NCBI GenBank assembly: GCA_025966135.1
Contig: JAOPVP010000076.1
Span: 1-64,000 of the forward strand
DNA length: 64,000 nt
Direction of reading: 5' to 3'
DNA from: Frankiales bacterium
GTDB taxonomy: Bacteria > Actinomycetota > Actinomycetes > Mycobacteriales > SCTD01
Shown here: positions 18,265 to 27,189 of the stretch, one piece after another
How positions within the stretch are numbered: position 1 is the first letter of the stretch
How the letters are laid out: every line of letters starts with the position of its first letter
Program-made: the position numbers and the translations under genes
Notes under the pieces: model-generated
What the model saw: only the letters and a program-made list of their open reading frames with translations
What the model was told of the DNA's origin: nothing
Database searches by the model: none

Positions 18265-19857
18265 ATGATCACCGTCAACGACCTAGAGCTGCGCGCGGGT
18301 GCCCGCGCGCTCCTGACCGAGGTCACCTTCCGCGTGCAGCCGGGCGACCGGATCGGGCTCGTCGGCCGCAACGGGGCCGGCAAGACCACCCTCACGAAGA
18401 CCCTGGCCGGCGAGACCCTGCCGGCCGCCGGCACCATCACCCGGGCCGGCGAGGTCGGCTACCTGCCGCAGGATCCCCGCACCGGCGACCTCGAGGTGCT
18501 CGCTCGCGACCGCGTCCTGTCGGCGCGCGGGCTCGACGAGATCGTCCGCAAGATGGAGAAGCTCCAGGTCGAGATGGAGGAGCACCCCGACGACCCCGAC
18601 GTGCTTGCCCGGTACGGCCGTCTCGAGGAGCGCTTCACCGCCCTCGACGGGTATGGCGCCGAGGCCGAGGCGGCCCGGATCTGCAGCAACCTTGGCTTGC
18701 CTCCGCGTGCCATCGAGCAGCGGATCGGCACCCTGTCCGGCGGTCAGCGACGACGAGTCGAGCTGGCCCGCATCCTGTTCAGCGGAGCCACGACGCTTCT
18801 CCTCGATGAGCCCACCAACCACCTCGATGCGGACTCGATCGTGTGGCTGCGGGACTTCCTCAAGAAGCACCAGGGCGGGCTGGTGGTCATCAGCCACGAC
18901 GTGGAGCTGCTCGGCGCCGTGGTCAACAAGGTCTTCCACCTCGACGCCAACCGGGCAGAGCTCGACCAGTACAACGTCGGCTGGAAGACCTACCTGCAGC
19001 AGCGTGAGACGGACGAGAAGCGTCGCAAGCGCGAGCGAGCGAATGCCGAGAAGCAGGCCGGCGTGCTCATGCTTCAGGCGGACAAGATGCGTGCGAAGGC
19101 CACCAAGGCCAAGGCGGCGCAGGGCATGGCCAAGCGGGCTGAGCGGCTCCTCGCCGGCACCGAGGGCCAGCGCGCGCAGGACCGGGTCGCCAAGCTGCGC
19201 TTCCCGGAGCCGGCGCCGTGCGGCAAGACCCCGCTCACCGCCAAGGAGCTGTCGAAGTCCTACGGCTCCCTGGAGATCTTCACCGACGTCGACTTGGCCA
19301 TCGACCGAGGTGCCCGTGTCGTCGTTCTAGGACTCAACGGTGCCGGGAAGACCACCCTGTTGAAGCTGCTGTCGGGCACGGAGGCGCCTGACACCGGCGA
19401 GGTCCTGCCTGGCCACGGGCTGCGGTTGGGCTACTACGCCCAGGAGCACGACACCCTCGACACCGACCGCACGGTGCTCGAGAACATGCGCTCCTCGAGT
19501 CCCGACCTGCCTGAGCCTGAGGCCCGCCGCGTGCTGGGGTCGTTCCTGTTCAGCGGCGACGTGGTGCACCAGCAGGCGGGCACGCTGTCCGGCGGCGAGA
19601 AGACCCGCCTCGCGCTGGCCACGCTCGTCGTGAGTGGCGCCAACGTCCTCCTGCTTGATGAGCCCACGAACAACCTCGACCCCGCCTCCCGGGAGGAGGT
19701 GCTGTCGGCGCTGGCGTCGTACAAGGGCGCTGTGGTCCTGGTGACCCACGACGAGGGCGCTGTGCGGGCGCTGGAGCCCGAGAAGGTGCTGCTGCTGCCA
19801 GACGGGGTCGAGGACCAGTGGTCGGACGCGCTCGCCGACCTCATTGCCCTGGCGTGA
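18265..19857 (+). CDS. ABC-F family ATPase (ribosome-associated translation factor type)
   Basis: This 530-residue soluble protein has two ABC ATPase domains and no membrane segment. Domain 1: GRNGAGKTT, LSGGQRRR, LDEPTNHLD. A basic linker rich in Lys/Arg (about 240-310) matches the ABC-F interdomain arm. Domain 2: GLNGAGKTT, LSGGEKTR, LDEPTNNLD. ABC-F proteins act at the ribosomal E site, as EttA-like factors or antibiotic-resistance proteins; which applies cannot be told. The ATG at 18265 follows AGAGGA by 4 bases. Confidence 0.92.
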   Translation: MITVNDLELRAGARALLTEVTFRVQPGDRIGLVGRNGAGKTTLTKTLAGETLPAAGTITRAGEVGYLPQDPRTGDLEVLARDRVLSARGLDEIVRKMEKLQVEMEEHPDDPDVLARYGRLEERFTALDGYGAEAEAARICSNLGLPPRAIEQRIGTLSGGQRRRVELARILFSGATTLLLDEPTNHLDADSIVWLRDFLKKHQGGLVVISHDVELLGAVVNKVFHLDANRAELDQYNVGWKTYLQQRETDEKRRKRERANAEKQAGVLMLQADKMRAKATKAKAAQGMAKRAERLLAGTEGQRAQDRVAKLRFPEPAPCGKTPLTAKELSKSYGSLEIFTDVDLAIDRGARVVVLGLNGAGKTTLLKLLSGTEAPDTGEVLPGHGLRLGYYAQEHDTLDTDRTVLENMRSSSPDLPEPEARRVLGSFLFSGDVVHQQAGTLSGGEKTRLALATLVVSGANVLLLDEPTNNLDPASREEVLSALASYKGAVVLVTHDEGAVRALEPEKVLLLPDGVEDQWSDALADLIALA

Positions 19858-19864
19858 GGCGGGC

Positions 19865-21739
19865 CTACGACGTCGTGGCGGCGCCGAAGATGTCCTGGTC
19901 GAGCCCGCCCGCATCAGGGCAGGTGTCCGGCCCGTAGCTGCCGCCCGACAGGGTGCGGCACTGGTTGACCTGGAAGCCCTCGCCGCCAGCGTTCCGCGGG
20001 TCGTCGCCTGGGTTCGGCGGTTCGCTGTCGCGGGTGTCGGTCCAGGTGTTGTAGGCGAACGAGCCCACGGACGAGACGTAGTTGTAGTCACCGTGGAAGG
20101 GCACTTGCCGGTCGCCGAACATCAGGTAGTTGGGCATCTGGGCCGACTGGCTCAGCCTGGTCTCCGTCCAGCTCGCTCCACCGTTGGTGGAGGACGCTGC
20201 GTAGGTGTCCAGGCCATGGGTCGCTGTCGCGAAGCCCTGCGCGTCGCGGTGGGTCCCGTCGTTGCCAGGCGGGAACTGCACGCTGTAGGCCGGGTCGTTC
20301 CGGCTGTCGTGCCAGACAGCGTGCAGCACCCCGTGATCGGCGTTGATGTCCGGGAAGAACTGGTGCCCCCTGCGGCTGGCCCCCACGGGACGCCCGTCGA
20401 GCAGCGTGGGTGTCGACCAGCTGGAGCCGCTGAGGGTGGAGAAGTACAGGCCGCCCTGGCCTACCCGCAGCGTGCTGCCGACCGGATCCGCCGTGTTGTA
20501 GGTGGTCGTCGCAGGCGCTTCTGTGCCGGGGATGACGGCGTCGAACGCGAGGTAGACCTTCTGGTCTGCGGCGGCGGGGTCGGCGGTGATCCGGGGCTGG
20601 CTGTCGTGGCGGAAGAACACGTAGCCGCTGCGGCAGGCGAACGGCCCGACGCCGCAGTCGCGGGAGTCCCCGACGGACGTGTCCGACACCTCGCCGTCCG
20701 GGCCGTCGGCGCGCTGGTACGCCTGCTCGTGCGCCGCCTCGGCCGCTGCCGGGTTGCCGGCGGAGTCGGCGGCGTCGAACGCCTCGAAGTACTGCGCCAC
20801 CGCAGGGCTGGTGAAGCTGGCGCCGCCGTCGGTCGAGCGGACGTAGACGACTGCCGCCCGCTGGTGGCCGCGCGAGCTCTCGAACTGCCGCCAGGCGACG
20901 TAGACCGTGCCATTGGAGGTCACCGCGATGTCGGCGAACTGGTTGTCCTTGACCCCGCTGCTGATCTTGGTCGGTGTCGAGAAGGTCGCGCCGTGGTCGG
21001 TCGAGCGGGAGAAGACGATCTCGTTGTTGCCCGCGCCCTGGAACACGCTCCAGGCCGTGTAGACGTTGCCGGCGCTGCCACTGTGGATTCCACGGTCGAC
21101 CTCGATGGCGGTCTTGTCGTTGAACTTCCCTTGCGGCGCCGGGGTGCCCTTTCCGACGATCACGGTGCGGAGGTAGCGCGCGGCGTCCTGGTCGTAGGTC
21201 GCCACCCACACCGAGGCGTTCTGCGGAGCGGTGCGGTTGAAGGCGTTGCCCAGGTAGAACAGCCGGCCCTGGTTGTCCCAGGCCTGGACGGGGTCACCGG
21301 CGTTGACGAGCCCCCTCTGGTGCAGCGGACTGGCCTGGCCCTCTGGCGAGGAGTCGGTCGGGTAGCCCGGCACGACCGACCCCGAGAAGTTCGAGCCCGC
21401 ATTGGTCGAGCGGTACATGCCCGTCCAGGTGCCACCGGCTCCCGGCACCGTGCAGTAGTCGTTCGAGCCGGCCACGATGATGGAGGGATCACGTGGGTCG
21501 ACGGCCGTTGACGGCTCGTTCTGCTGACGACGGTTTGTGCCGCAGCGCGCGATGGCATCGCCCGCGCCGATGGCTCGGCCATTTGCCTTGGTATAGGGGG
21601 AGTCGGGAGACACCCTGACGTCGGTGCTGCTGGTGACCGACGCCAGGGCGGACGTTGCGCTGACCGGACCTGCCGCGACCAGGGTGACGGCCAACAGGCC
21701 GACTCCCAGTCTCTGGATGGGCGACGTTGGCATGAGCAC
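19865..21739 (-). CDS. Secreted sialidase-like beta-propeller protein
   Basis: This protein of up to 624 residues has a Sec signal peptide (hydrophobic stretch about residues 10-32, then Ala-rich cleavage region). The mature part holds repeated Asp-box-like units (STDHGATF, STDGGASF, STNGGASW) as in BNR/sialidase-type six-bladed propellers. Clustered Asp and Cys (DSRDCGVGPFAC; C-terminal CPDAG) suggest a disulphide-stabilised extracellular fold. A full sialidase Arg triad could not be confirmed, so enzymatic activity is uncertain. Start: GTG at 21739 or ATG at 21733. It ends 8 bases from the convergent ABC-F gene. Confidence 0.75.
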   Translation of the reverse strand: MLMPTSPIQRLGVGLLAVTLVAAGPVSATSALASVTSSTDVRVSPDSPYTKANGRAIGAGDAIARCGTNRRQQNEPSTAVDPRDPSIIVAGSNDYCTVPGAGGTWTGMYRSTNAGSNFSGSVVPGYPTDSSPEGQASPLHQRGLVNAGDPVQAWDNQGRLFYLGNAFNRTAPQNASVWVATYDQDAARYLRTVIVGKGTPAPQGKFNDKTAIEVDRGIHSGSAGNVYTAWSVFQGAGNNEIVFSRSTDHGATFSTPTKISSGVKDNQFADIAVTSNGTVYVAWRQFESSRGHQRAAVVYVRSTDGGASFTSPAVAQYFEAFDAADSAGNPAAAEAAHEQAYQRADGPDGEVSDTSVGDSRDCGVGPFACRSGYVFFRHDSQPRITADPAAADQKVYLAFDAVIPGTEAPATTTYNTADPVGSTLRVGQGGLYFSTLSGSSWSTPTLLDGRPVGASRRGHQFFPDINADHGVLHAVWHDSRNDPAYSVQFPPGNDGTHRDAQGFATATHGLDTYAASSTNGGASWTETRLSQSAQMPNYLMFGDRQVPFHGDYNYVSSVGSFAYNTWTDTRDSEPPNPGDDPRNAGGEGFQVNQCRTLSGGSYGPDTCPDAGGLDQDIFGAATTS

Positions 21740-21805
21740 TCTTCTCTCCGCGGTGCGATGCGAGTGGCCTGAGTACCGGACACTACGCGTCTGTCACGAT
21801 TTGCG

Positions 21806-23116
21806 TCAGTCCTCACTTTTTGAGCGACTCGGTAGGGCGAGCGCGGTGAGGGAGCGCAGCCCAGGCGAGCTGGCGACGGCCAAGCAGATGGCACCCGTCA
21901 GGAGCGACGCGCCGACGGCAGTGGTCCCGGTGCCGACCTGCTGAGCGACCGGTCCGACAAGCACGAACCCGACGGGCATCAGCGTCATGGAGGCGAGGTG
22001 GTCGAAGGACGAGACCCTGGACTGCGCCTCCGCCGGGATTCGTTCCTGCAAGGCGGTCTCCCACACGGTGAAGCACAAGGAGACGCAGACGCCGGTCATC
22101 GCTTCGAGGGCCGCCACCGACCAGGTGGGCAGGGCGGATGCGCAGACAACAGCCTGAGTGGAGGCGAGCGACAGCGTCGTGCCGATGAGCAGCCCTGGAC
22201 GCCGCGGGCGCCAGTGCAGCGCAACCACGCTGCCGACGACGGCGCCCACCCCGAAGCCAGAGGAGATCCAGCCCCATGAAGTCGAGCCGTCACGGATGTC
22301 GCCGGCGACCTTCGGCCCGAGGACGAACACGGCCGGCAGAACCAGGGCGTGGTAGGCGGAGAAGGCGAGCAGCGTGGTCCACACCCAGGATCGGGTGCGC
22401 ACCTCACGCCAGCCTCCGCTGAGCTGGCCCAGGAACGGTGCGGCGACCGAGGGCGGCGCAGGGCGAGGTCGTAAGGCCACAAGGGTGAGGGCGCTGACGG
22501 CGAAGGTGCCCGCGTCGACAACGAGAGCACCTCCAGGCCCGAGGACGGCGACGAGCACCCCCGCCAGCGCCGGCCCGAGGACCATGCCGACGTTGGAGGT
22601 CAGCGCGAGCAAGGCGTTGGCGGACTGCTCCTCGCCGGACGCGACCACCTGTGGCACCAGGCCCAGGACCGCAGGGCGGAAGAAGGCCTCAGCTGCTCCG
22701 TAGACCGCCTGCAGCGCAACCAGGCGCCAGACCGTGGCGGTGCCGGACAGCAGCAGCGCAGCCGACAGCATCTGCGCGGCTGCGCGGACGACGTCGGAGC
22801 CCAGCATCATCAGGTGTCGGGGAAGACGATCGGCCACGACCCCGCCGACGAGGACGAAGAGCGCCAGCGACAGGGCGCTGGCGCCCAGTACGAGACCGAC
22901 GCCGGCCAGGCCGGCGCCGGGGATCGACAGCACGGCGAAGGGCATGGCCACCATGACGAGGCGGTCGCCGAGCACCGAAACCGCCTGGCCGGCGAACAGC
23001 AACGAGAAGTCACGGTGCCGCAGGACCTCGAAGCGGCCGGGGGTGGTCAACGGCTCCGGGCCGGCACCGGTCCTGGTGATATGCGCCTCCTTCCGGTCCC
23101 GGAACTGTCCCAGCAC
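21806..23116 (-). CDS. MFS exporter, 12-helix (MFS_3 / EntS-like)
   Basis: This membrane protein of 424-436 residues has about 12 hydrophobic segments and the MFS_3 pattern near the N-terminus (HRDFSLLFAGQAVSVLGD) and a motif A-like GGVVADRLPRHL. Relatives export siderophores, macrolides or small metabolites. The start is unclear. GTG at 23116 has no ribosome site, whereas a strong AAGGAGG lies 5 bases before an in-frame ATC at 23080, a very rare start codon; TTG further in is another option. It is divergent from the DUF4032 gene. Confidence 0.85.
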   Translation of the reverse strand: MLGQFRDRKEAHITRTGAGPEPLTTPGRFEVLRHRDFSLLFAGQAVSVLGDRLVMVAMPFAVLSIPGAGLAGVGLVLGASALSLALFVLVGGVVADRLPRHLMMLGSDVVRAAAQMLSAALLLSGTATVWRLVALQAVYGAAEAFFRPAVLGLVPQVVASGEEQSANALLALTSNVGMVLGPALAGVLVAVLGPGGALVVDAGTFAVSALTLVALRPRPAPPSVAAPFLGQLSGGWREVRTRSWVWTTLLAFSAYHALVLPAVFVLGPKVAGDIRDGSTSWGWISSGFGVGAVVGSVVALHWRPRRPGLLIGTTLSLASTQAVVCASALPTWSVAALEAMTGVCVSLCFTVWETALQERIPAEAQSRVSSFDHLASMTLMPVGFVLVGPVAQQVGTGTTAVGASLLTGAICLAVASSPGLRSLTALALPSRSKSED

Positions 23117-23165
23117 GTTGCCGCGGAGTCACTCGGATTCCTCGGTTCGGTGGCAGGGTGAACAG

Positions 23166-24374
23166 GTGCAGCTGCGTGGCGAGCCGGCGCATCCGGAGAT
23201 CTACGACCTCCCGTGGGGTGTTCCTCTGGAGGAGTGGTCGGCTGAGCACCTCGTCGGCGTCCCCTGCGGCATCTCCCGGCACGTCGTGCGGTTCGTCCGT
23301 TTCGACGGAGACATCCTCGCCCTCAAGGAGATCGGGCAGTGGTCGGCTGAGCGGGAGTACCAGCTGCTGCGTTCGCTGGAACACGCACGCGTCCCGTCCG
23401 TGCACCCGATGGGCATCGTGGACGGGCGGCTCGACGCGGACGGCACACCGTTGGAGACGGTGCTGGTCACCCGGCACCTGGAGTTCTCGCTGCCCTACCG
23501 GGACCTGTTCTCGCAGACGCTGAGGCCGGAGACCGCGGTCCGGCTGCTCGATGCCCTTGCCGTGCTGCTGGTACGGCTGCACCTGGCCGGCTTCTGGTGG
23601 GGGGACTGCTCGTTGTCCAACACCCTGTTCAGGCGGGATGCCGGGTCGTTCTCGGCCTACCTCGTCGACGCCGAGACGACCGAGCGGCACGCGCCGCTGT
23701 CCGACGGGCTGCGCAACCACGACCTCGCGATGGCCAGGACCTCGATCATCGGTGAGCTCATGGACTTGCAGGCGGGGGAGCTGCTCGACAGCGACCTCGA
23801 CCCCATCGAGACGGGCGACATCATCGTCGCCCGTTACGAAGCACTGTGGTCGGCGCTGACCGAGCCCGAGCTGGTGCGGTCAGGGGAGCGGTACCGGGTC
23901 GACGCGCGGATCCGCCGCCTCAACGACCTGGGTTTCGACGTGGCCGAGCTCGAGGTGCTGGCCGTCCGCGGTGGGGACCACGTCCAGATCCAGCCGAAGG
24001 TCGTGGACGCCGGCCACCACACGCGGCGGCTGCTGCGTCTCACCGGTCTGGACGTCGAGGAGAACCAGGCGCGCCGGCTGCTGAACGATCTCGACTCCTA
24101 CCGGTCCGTCATGGGGAAGAGCAGGGAGCCGGAGGAGATCGTCGCCTACGACTGGATGGCGGAGGTCTTCCAGCCGGTGGCACGGACCGTCCCGAAGGAG
24201 CTGCGAGGGAAGCTGGCTCTGGCTGAGATCTTCCACGAGGTCCTCGAGCACCGCTGGTTCCTCTCGGAGGAGGCCGGGCAGGACGTGGGAATCGGGCGGG
24301 CCGCGCGCAGCTACGTCGACAAGGTCCTCAGGCACAAGCCTGACGAGCGGGCCGTGATCGCCCCCCTCACCTAG
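23166..24374 (+). CDS. DUF4032 protein with kinase-like (WaaP/Kdo-kinase) N-terminal domain
   Basis: This 402-residue cytoplasmic protein carries a protein-kinase-like part: ALKEIG in the position of the ATP lysine, [20 protein letters not shown] as the catalytic-loop analogue and LVDAETTE as the metal-binding Asp. The C-terminal half (about 200-400) is the DUF4032 region, widespread in Actinobacteria and of unknown function. GTG at 23166 is the only start at the right place. Immediately after its stop lies a decayed glycosidase fragment. No substrate is known. Confidence 0.8.
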   Translation: MQLRGEPAHPEIYDLPWGVPLEEWSAEHLVGVPCGISRHVVRFVRFDGDILALKEIGQWSAEREYQLLRSLEHARVPSVHPMGIVDGRLDADGTPLETVLVTRHLEFSLPYRDLFSQTLRPETAVRLLDALAVLLVRLHLAGFWWGDCSLSNTLFRRDAGSFSAYLVDAETTERHAPLSDGLRNHDLAMARTSIIGELMDLQAGELLDSDLDPIETGDIIVARYEALWSALTEPELVRSGERYRVDARIRRLNDLGFDVAELEVLAVRGGDHVQIQPKVVDAGHHTRRLLRLTGLDVEENQARRLLNDLDSYRSVMGKSREPEEIVAYDWMAEVFQPVARTVPKELRGKLALAEIFHEVLEHRWFLSEEAGQDVGIGRAARSYVDKVLRHKPDERAVIAPLT

Positions 24375-24382
24375 GTTCGCGC

Positions 24383-24628
24383 GTGGCTCTTCCACGGGTG
24401 CAGCCGGGCGGCGCCGGACCTGCGAACTCCGCCGGGCTCGACTTCTACGACAGCATCGTGGATCGCCTGCTGAGCAAGGGGATCCGGCCGATACCGACCC
24501 AGTGTTCCCAGGGCACTGCGCTTCGTCGAGACCTTCGGGCCGGCATCGGTGGAGCCAGGGACGTTGCGGTGGCGCCGCGGTCGTCGTACCACTGGTATGC
24601 CGGGCAGGTGGCCGCCCGCCGGAGGTGA
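24383..24628 (+). pseudogene. Remnant of a GH1 beta-glucosidase (both ends, middle deleted)
   Basis: One frame of 81 codons begins with a segment typical of GH1 enzymes just before the conserved YHWDLP motif ([32 protein letters not shown]) and ends with a segment like the GH1 C-terminus ([14 protein letters not shown]). A whole enzyme is about 450 residues, so some 370 residues, including both catalytic Glu, are gone; the bridging about 25 residues are not recognisable. It lies next to the alpha-glucoside regulon. The N-terminal match is strong, the C-terminal one moderate. Confidence 0.6.
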
Positions 24629-25220
24629 CGCGACGTACGCAGCAGAGCCGGACGTCATCGGCTCCGAGGGACACAGAGGCCCACGACGCAGCGAACCCTC
24701 GCGAAGGCGTCGCACGGCGGTGTTCCTCGGCACGGTGCTGCTGGTCGGGGCGTTCGGTCTCGACCGCTGGCAGGAGCGTCGGGAGCTCGGTGCGTTGCTG
24801 CGTTGCGTGACCTCTGCGCAAGCAGACATCGTCTACAGCGAGGGCAAGATCCTTGCGACGGTGCACTACACGTCGCCGCAGCTGACGCGGGAGAGCACAC
24901 CGCCAGCCGTGCGCAGCAGCCTGCAAGAGCTGGTCAAGGCGACCGCGCGGGCTGCTGGGCCGGTGCTGCGCACCCGCCGAGCCGAGTGTGCGCGGGAGAC
25001 GGTCGTGCCGTGGCATGACGCCCAGCAGAACGCGCGCACCAGCTACCTGGCCTACCTGGACGCGCGGGTCGCCTACCTGGACGCGCTCGGCGCGGACGTC
25101 GGTGAACTGTTCGAGAGCCAGCCGGCCATGGACCGTCGTCTCGTGGCCGCCCGCGCCGCCGTGCTCGCGGCCGTCCCAGCGTCGCGGACCGGGCGCACCC
25201 GGGCGTTGTTCGGCCCTTGA
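24597..25220 (+). CDS. Hypothetical single-pass membrane-anchored protein
   Basis: This protein of about 207 residues has an Arg-rich cytoplasmic stretch (SRRRRT), one membrane helix (about residues 43-58) and a helical extracytoplasmic part with two Cys (CVTSAQ and AECARE). No family is recognised. The start is uncertain: ATG at 24597 overlaps the glycosidase remnant, an upstream GTG at 24549 is in frame, and GTG at 24720 would place the helix at the very N-terminus. It ends 6 bases before the convergent aglG. The C-terminal half has normal coding bias. Confidence 0.6.
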   Translation: MPGRWPPAGGDATYAAEPDVIGSEGHRGPRRSEPSRRRRTAVFLGTVLLVGAFGLDRWQERRELGALLRCVTSAQADIVYSEGKILATVHYTSPQLTRESTPPAVRSSLQELVKATARAAGPVLRTRRAECARETVVPWHDAQQNARTSYLAYLDARVAYLDALGADVGELFESQPAMDRRLVAARAAVLAAVPASRTGRTRALFGP

Positions 25221-25225
25221 GACGG

Positions 25226-26143
25226 TCAGCCCTTGAGACCGCCGGCGAGCAGACCGCGGACGAAGAAGCGCTGCAGCGCGAGAAACACGGTGAGCGGGAT
25301 CACGATCGAGATGAAGGCCCCCGCCGACAGCAGGTGCCACGCCGTGCCGCGGGTGCCGCTGAGGTTGGCGATGCCGACCGTCAGCGGCGCAACCTCCGGG
25401 GTGCCGCCGGCGAAGGTGAGGGCGACGAGCAGGTCGTTCCAGACCCAGAGGAACTGGAAGATGCCGAAGGCGGCCAGCGCGGGGGTCATCAGCGGCATGA
25501 GGACCCTGAAGAAGATCTGCACGTGACCGGCGCCGTCCATGCGCGCCGCTTCGATGAGCTCGCGCGGGATCTCCTTCATGAAGTTGTGCAGGAGGAAGAT
25601 CGCGAGGGGCAGCGCGAAGGTCGAGTGGGACAGCCAGATCGTCCAGAAGCTGCCTGCGAGCCCGGCCTTCACGTAGAGCGAGAGCAGCGGGATGAGGGTC
25701 ACCTGGATCGGGATGATCTGCAGGGCGAACACTGCGACGAACAGGAGGTTGCGGCCCTTGAAGTCGATCCAGGCAAACGCGTAGGCGGCGAGTGAGGCCA
25801 GGCAGACCGGGATGATGACGGCGGGGATCGTGATGACGAACGAGTTGACGAAGTAGCTGCTGAGACCACCTCCGTCCGAGCTGAGGGCAGCCCGGTAGTT
25901 GTCCAGCGTCACCTGCGGGTTGCTGAAGAACGTCCACCAGCCGGAGGTCTTGATGGCGCGCTCCGGCCGGAGCGAGGACAGCGCCAGCCCGAAGGTCGGC
26001 AGGGTCCAGAGGATGGCCAGCACGACGGCGAACAACGACGCCCAAGGGGAGGTCAGGCGCTTCTTGGCTCTGCCCGCGGCCACCGACACGGTCGCTGCGA
26101 CTGGTTGCTTGGTCAGCGGGAGAGGGATGCTGCTCGAGGTCAT
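25226..26143 (-). CDS. aglG: Alpha-glucoside ABC importer permease (MalG/AglG type)
   Basis: This 305-residue inner-membrane permease has six helices and the EAA loop (EAARMDGAGHVQIFFRVLMP) that docks the ATPase. It belongs to the MalG-type half of carbohydrate uptake family 1 importers. It overlaps aglF by ATGA and is the last gene of the aglE-aglF-aglG operon. Context (binding protein, alpha-glucosidase) suggests alpha-glucosides such as maltose, trehalose or sucrose. Confidence 0.88.
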   Translation of the reverse strand: MTSSSIPLPLTKQPVAATVSVAAGRAKKRLTSPWASLFAVVLAILWTLPTFGLALSSLRPERAIKTSGWWTFFSNPQVTLDNYRAALSSDGGGLSSYFVNSFVITIPAVIIPVCLASLAAYAFAWIDFKGRNLLFVAVFALQIIPIQVTLIPLLSLYVKAGLAGSFWTIWLSHSTFALPLAIFLLHNFMKEIPRELIEAARMDGAGHVQIFFRVLMPLMTPALAAFGIFQFLWVWNDLLVALTFAGGTPEVAPLTVGIANLSGTRGTAWHLLSAGAFISIVIPLTVFLALQRFFVRGLLAGGLKG

Positions 26144-27108
26144 CGGCCCTCCGAGGCACGAAGTTGGCGGATGTTGTAGAGGACGATGGGAATCACGAGG
26201 AGGAAGAGCAGGACCGCGAGTGCGGCCCCGAGTCCCTGGTTGTCGGCCCGGAAGCTCTGGCTGTAGAACTCGTTCGCGACCACACTGGTGCCGAACTGGC
26301 CACCGGTGACGGTCCGCACGATGTCGAAGACCTTGAGGGTGGCGATCCCGATGGTCGTGAGCACCACGACGAGCGCAGGTCGGATGCTCGGCACCGTCAC
26401 GAACCGGAACATTCCCCAGGCCTTCACGCCGTCGAGGCGAGCCGCCTCCACGATGTCCTCAGGGATCGCCTTGATCGCGGCGGACAGGACGGTCATCGCG
26501 AAGCCGGCTTGGATCCAGATCATGATCACGATGAGGAACACGTTGTTCCACGGCTTGTTGAGCAGCCACTGCTGCGGGCTCCCACCGAGCCACACCACGA
26601 CCTGGTTCAGCAGACCGATCTGCTTGATGCCGCTCTGCTCCGGGCGGTACTCGTAGATGAACTTCCAGATGATGGAAGCACCCACGAACGAGATCGCCAT
26701 CGGCAGGAAGATGAGGGCCTTCGCGAAGGACTCCAGGCGGGCCTTGTCCACCAGGATCGCGTAGAGCAGACCGATGCCGGTCGCGAAGAACGGCGTGATG
26801 AGCACCCACACCACGGTGTTGCGGAGCACCGTGATCTCGTCGGAGTCGGTGAAGATGGTGGAGTAGTTGTCGAGCCCGATGAAGGCCTTGCCGGCGGCGT
26901 CGAAGAACGACTCGTAGACGGTCCGCAGTCCGGGGTAGACGAGTCCGACCGACAGGACGATCAGCGTGGGTGCGAGGAAGGCCGACGCGACGGCCCGATC
27001 ACCCTTCCGTCCGCTGAAGCGGTTGGCGATGAACAAGATGACCCCGACGATCGCGACGAAGATCAGGATCGCGTATCCCATCTCGAGGAACTTCGCGGTG
27101 TTGCTCAT
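26140..27108 (-). CDS. aglF: Alpha-glucoside ABC importer permease (MalF/AglF type)
   Basis: This 322-residue membrane permease has an extra N-terminal helix pair and the EAA loop (EAARLDGVKAWGMFRFVTVP). It forms a heterodimer with AglG. The ATG at 27108 follows AGAGG by 5 bases. The first helix (AILIFVAIVGVILFIAN) is followed by a short basic loop, as in AglF proteins. It lies 81 bases after the binding-protein gene, within one operon. Confidence 0.88.
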   Translation of the reverse strand: MSNTAKFLEMGYAILIFVAIVGVILFIANRFSGRKGDRAVASAFLAPTLIVLSVGLVYPGLRTVYESFFDAAGKAFIGLDNYSTIFTDSDEITVLRNTVVWVLITPFFATGIGLLYAILVDKARLESFAKALIFLPMAISFVGASIIWKFIYEYRPEQSGIKQIGLLNQVVVWLGGSPQQWLLNKPWNNVFLIVIMIWIQAGFAMTVLSAAIKAIPEDIVEAARLDGVKAWGMFRFVTVPSIRPALVVVLTTIGIATLKVFDIVRTVTGGQFGTSVVANEFYSQSFRADNQGLGAALAVLLFLLVIPIVLYNIRQLRASEGR

Positions 27109-27189
27109 CGCGACCTCTCACCTCCAGTGCCGGCGGTTTGGGATGCGGCCAGGCGCGCTGCGCTGCAGCGCGCCCGGCCGTGTTCGGCG

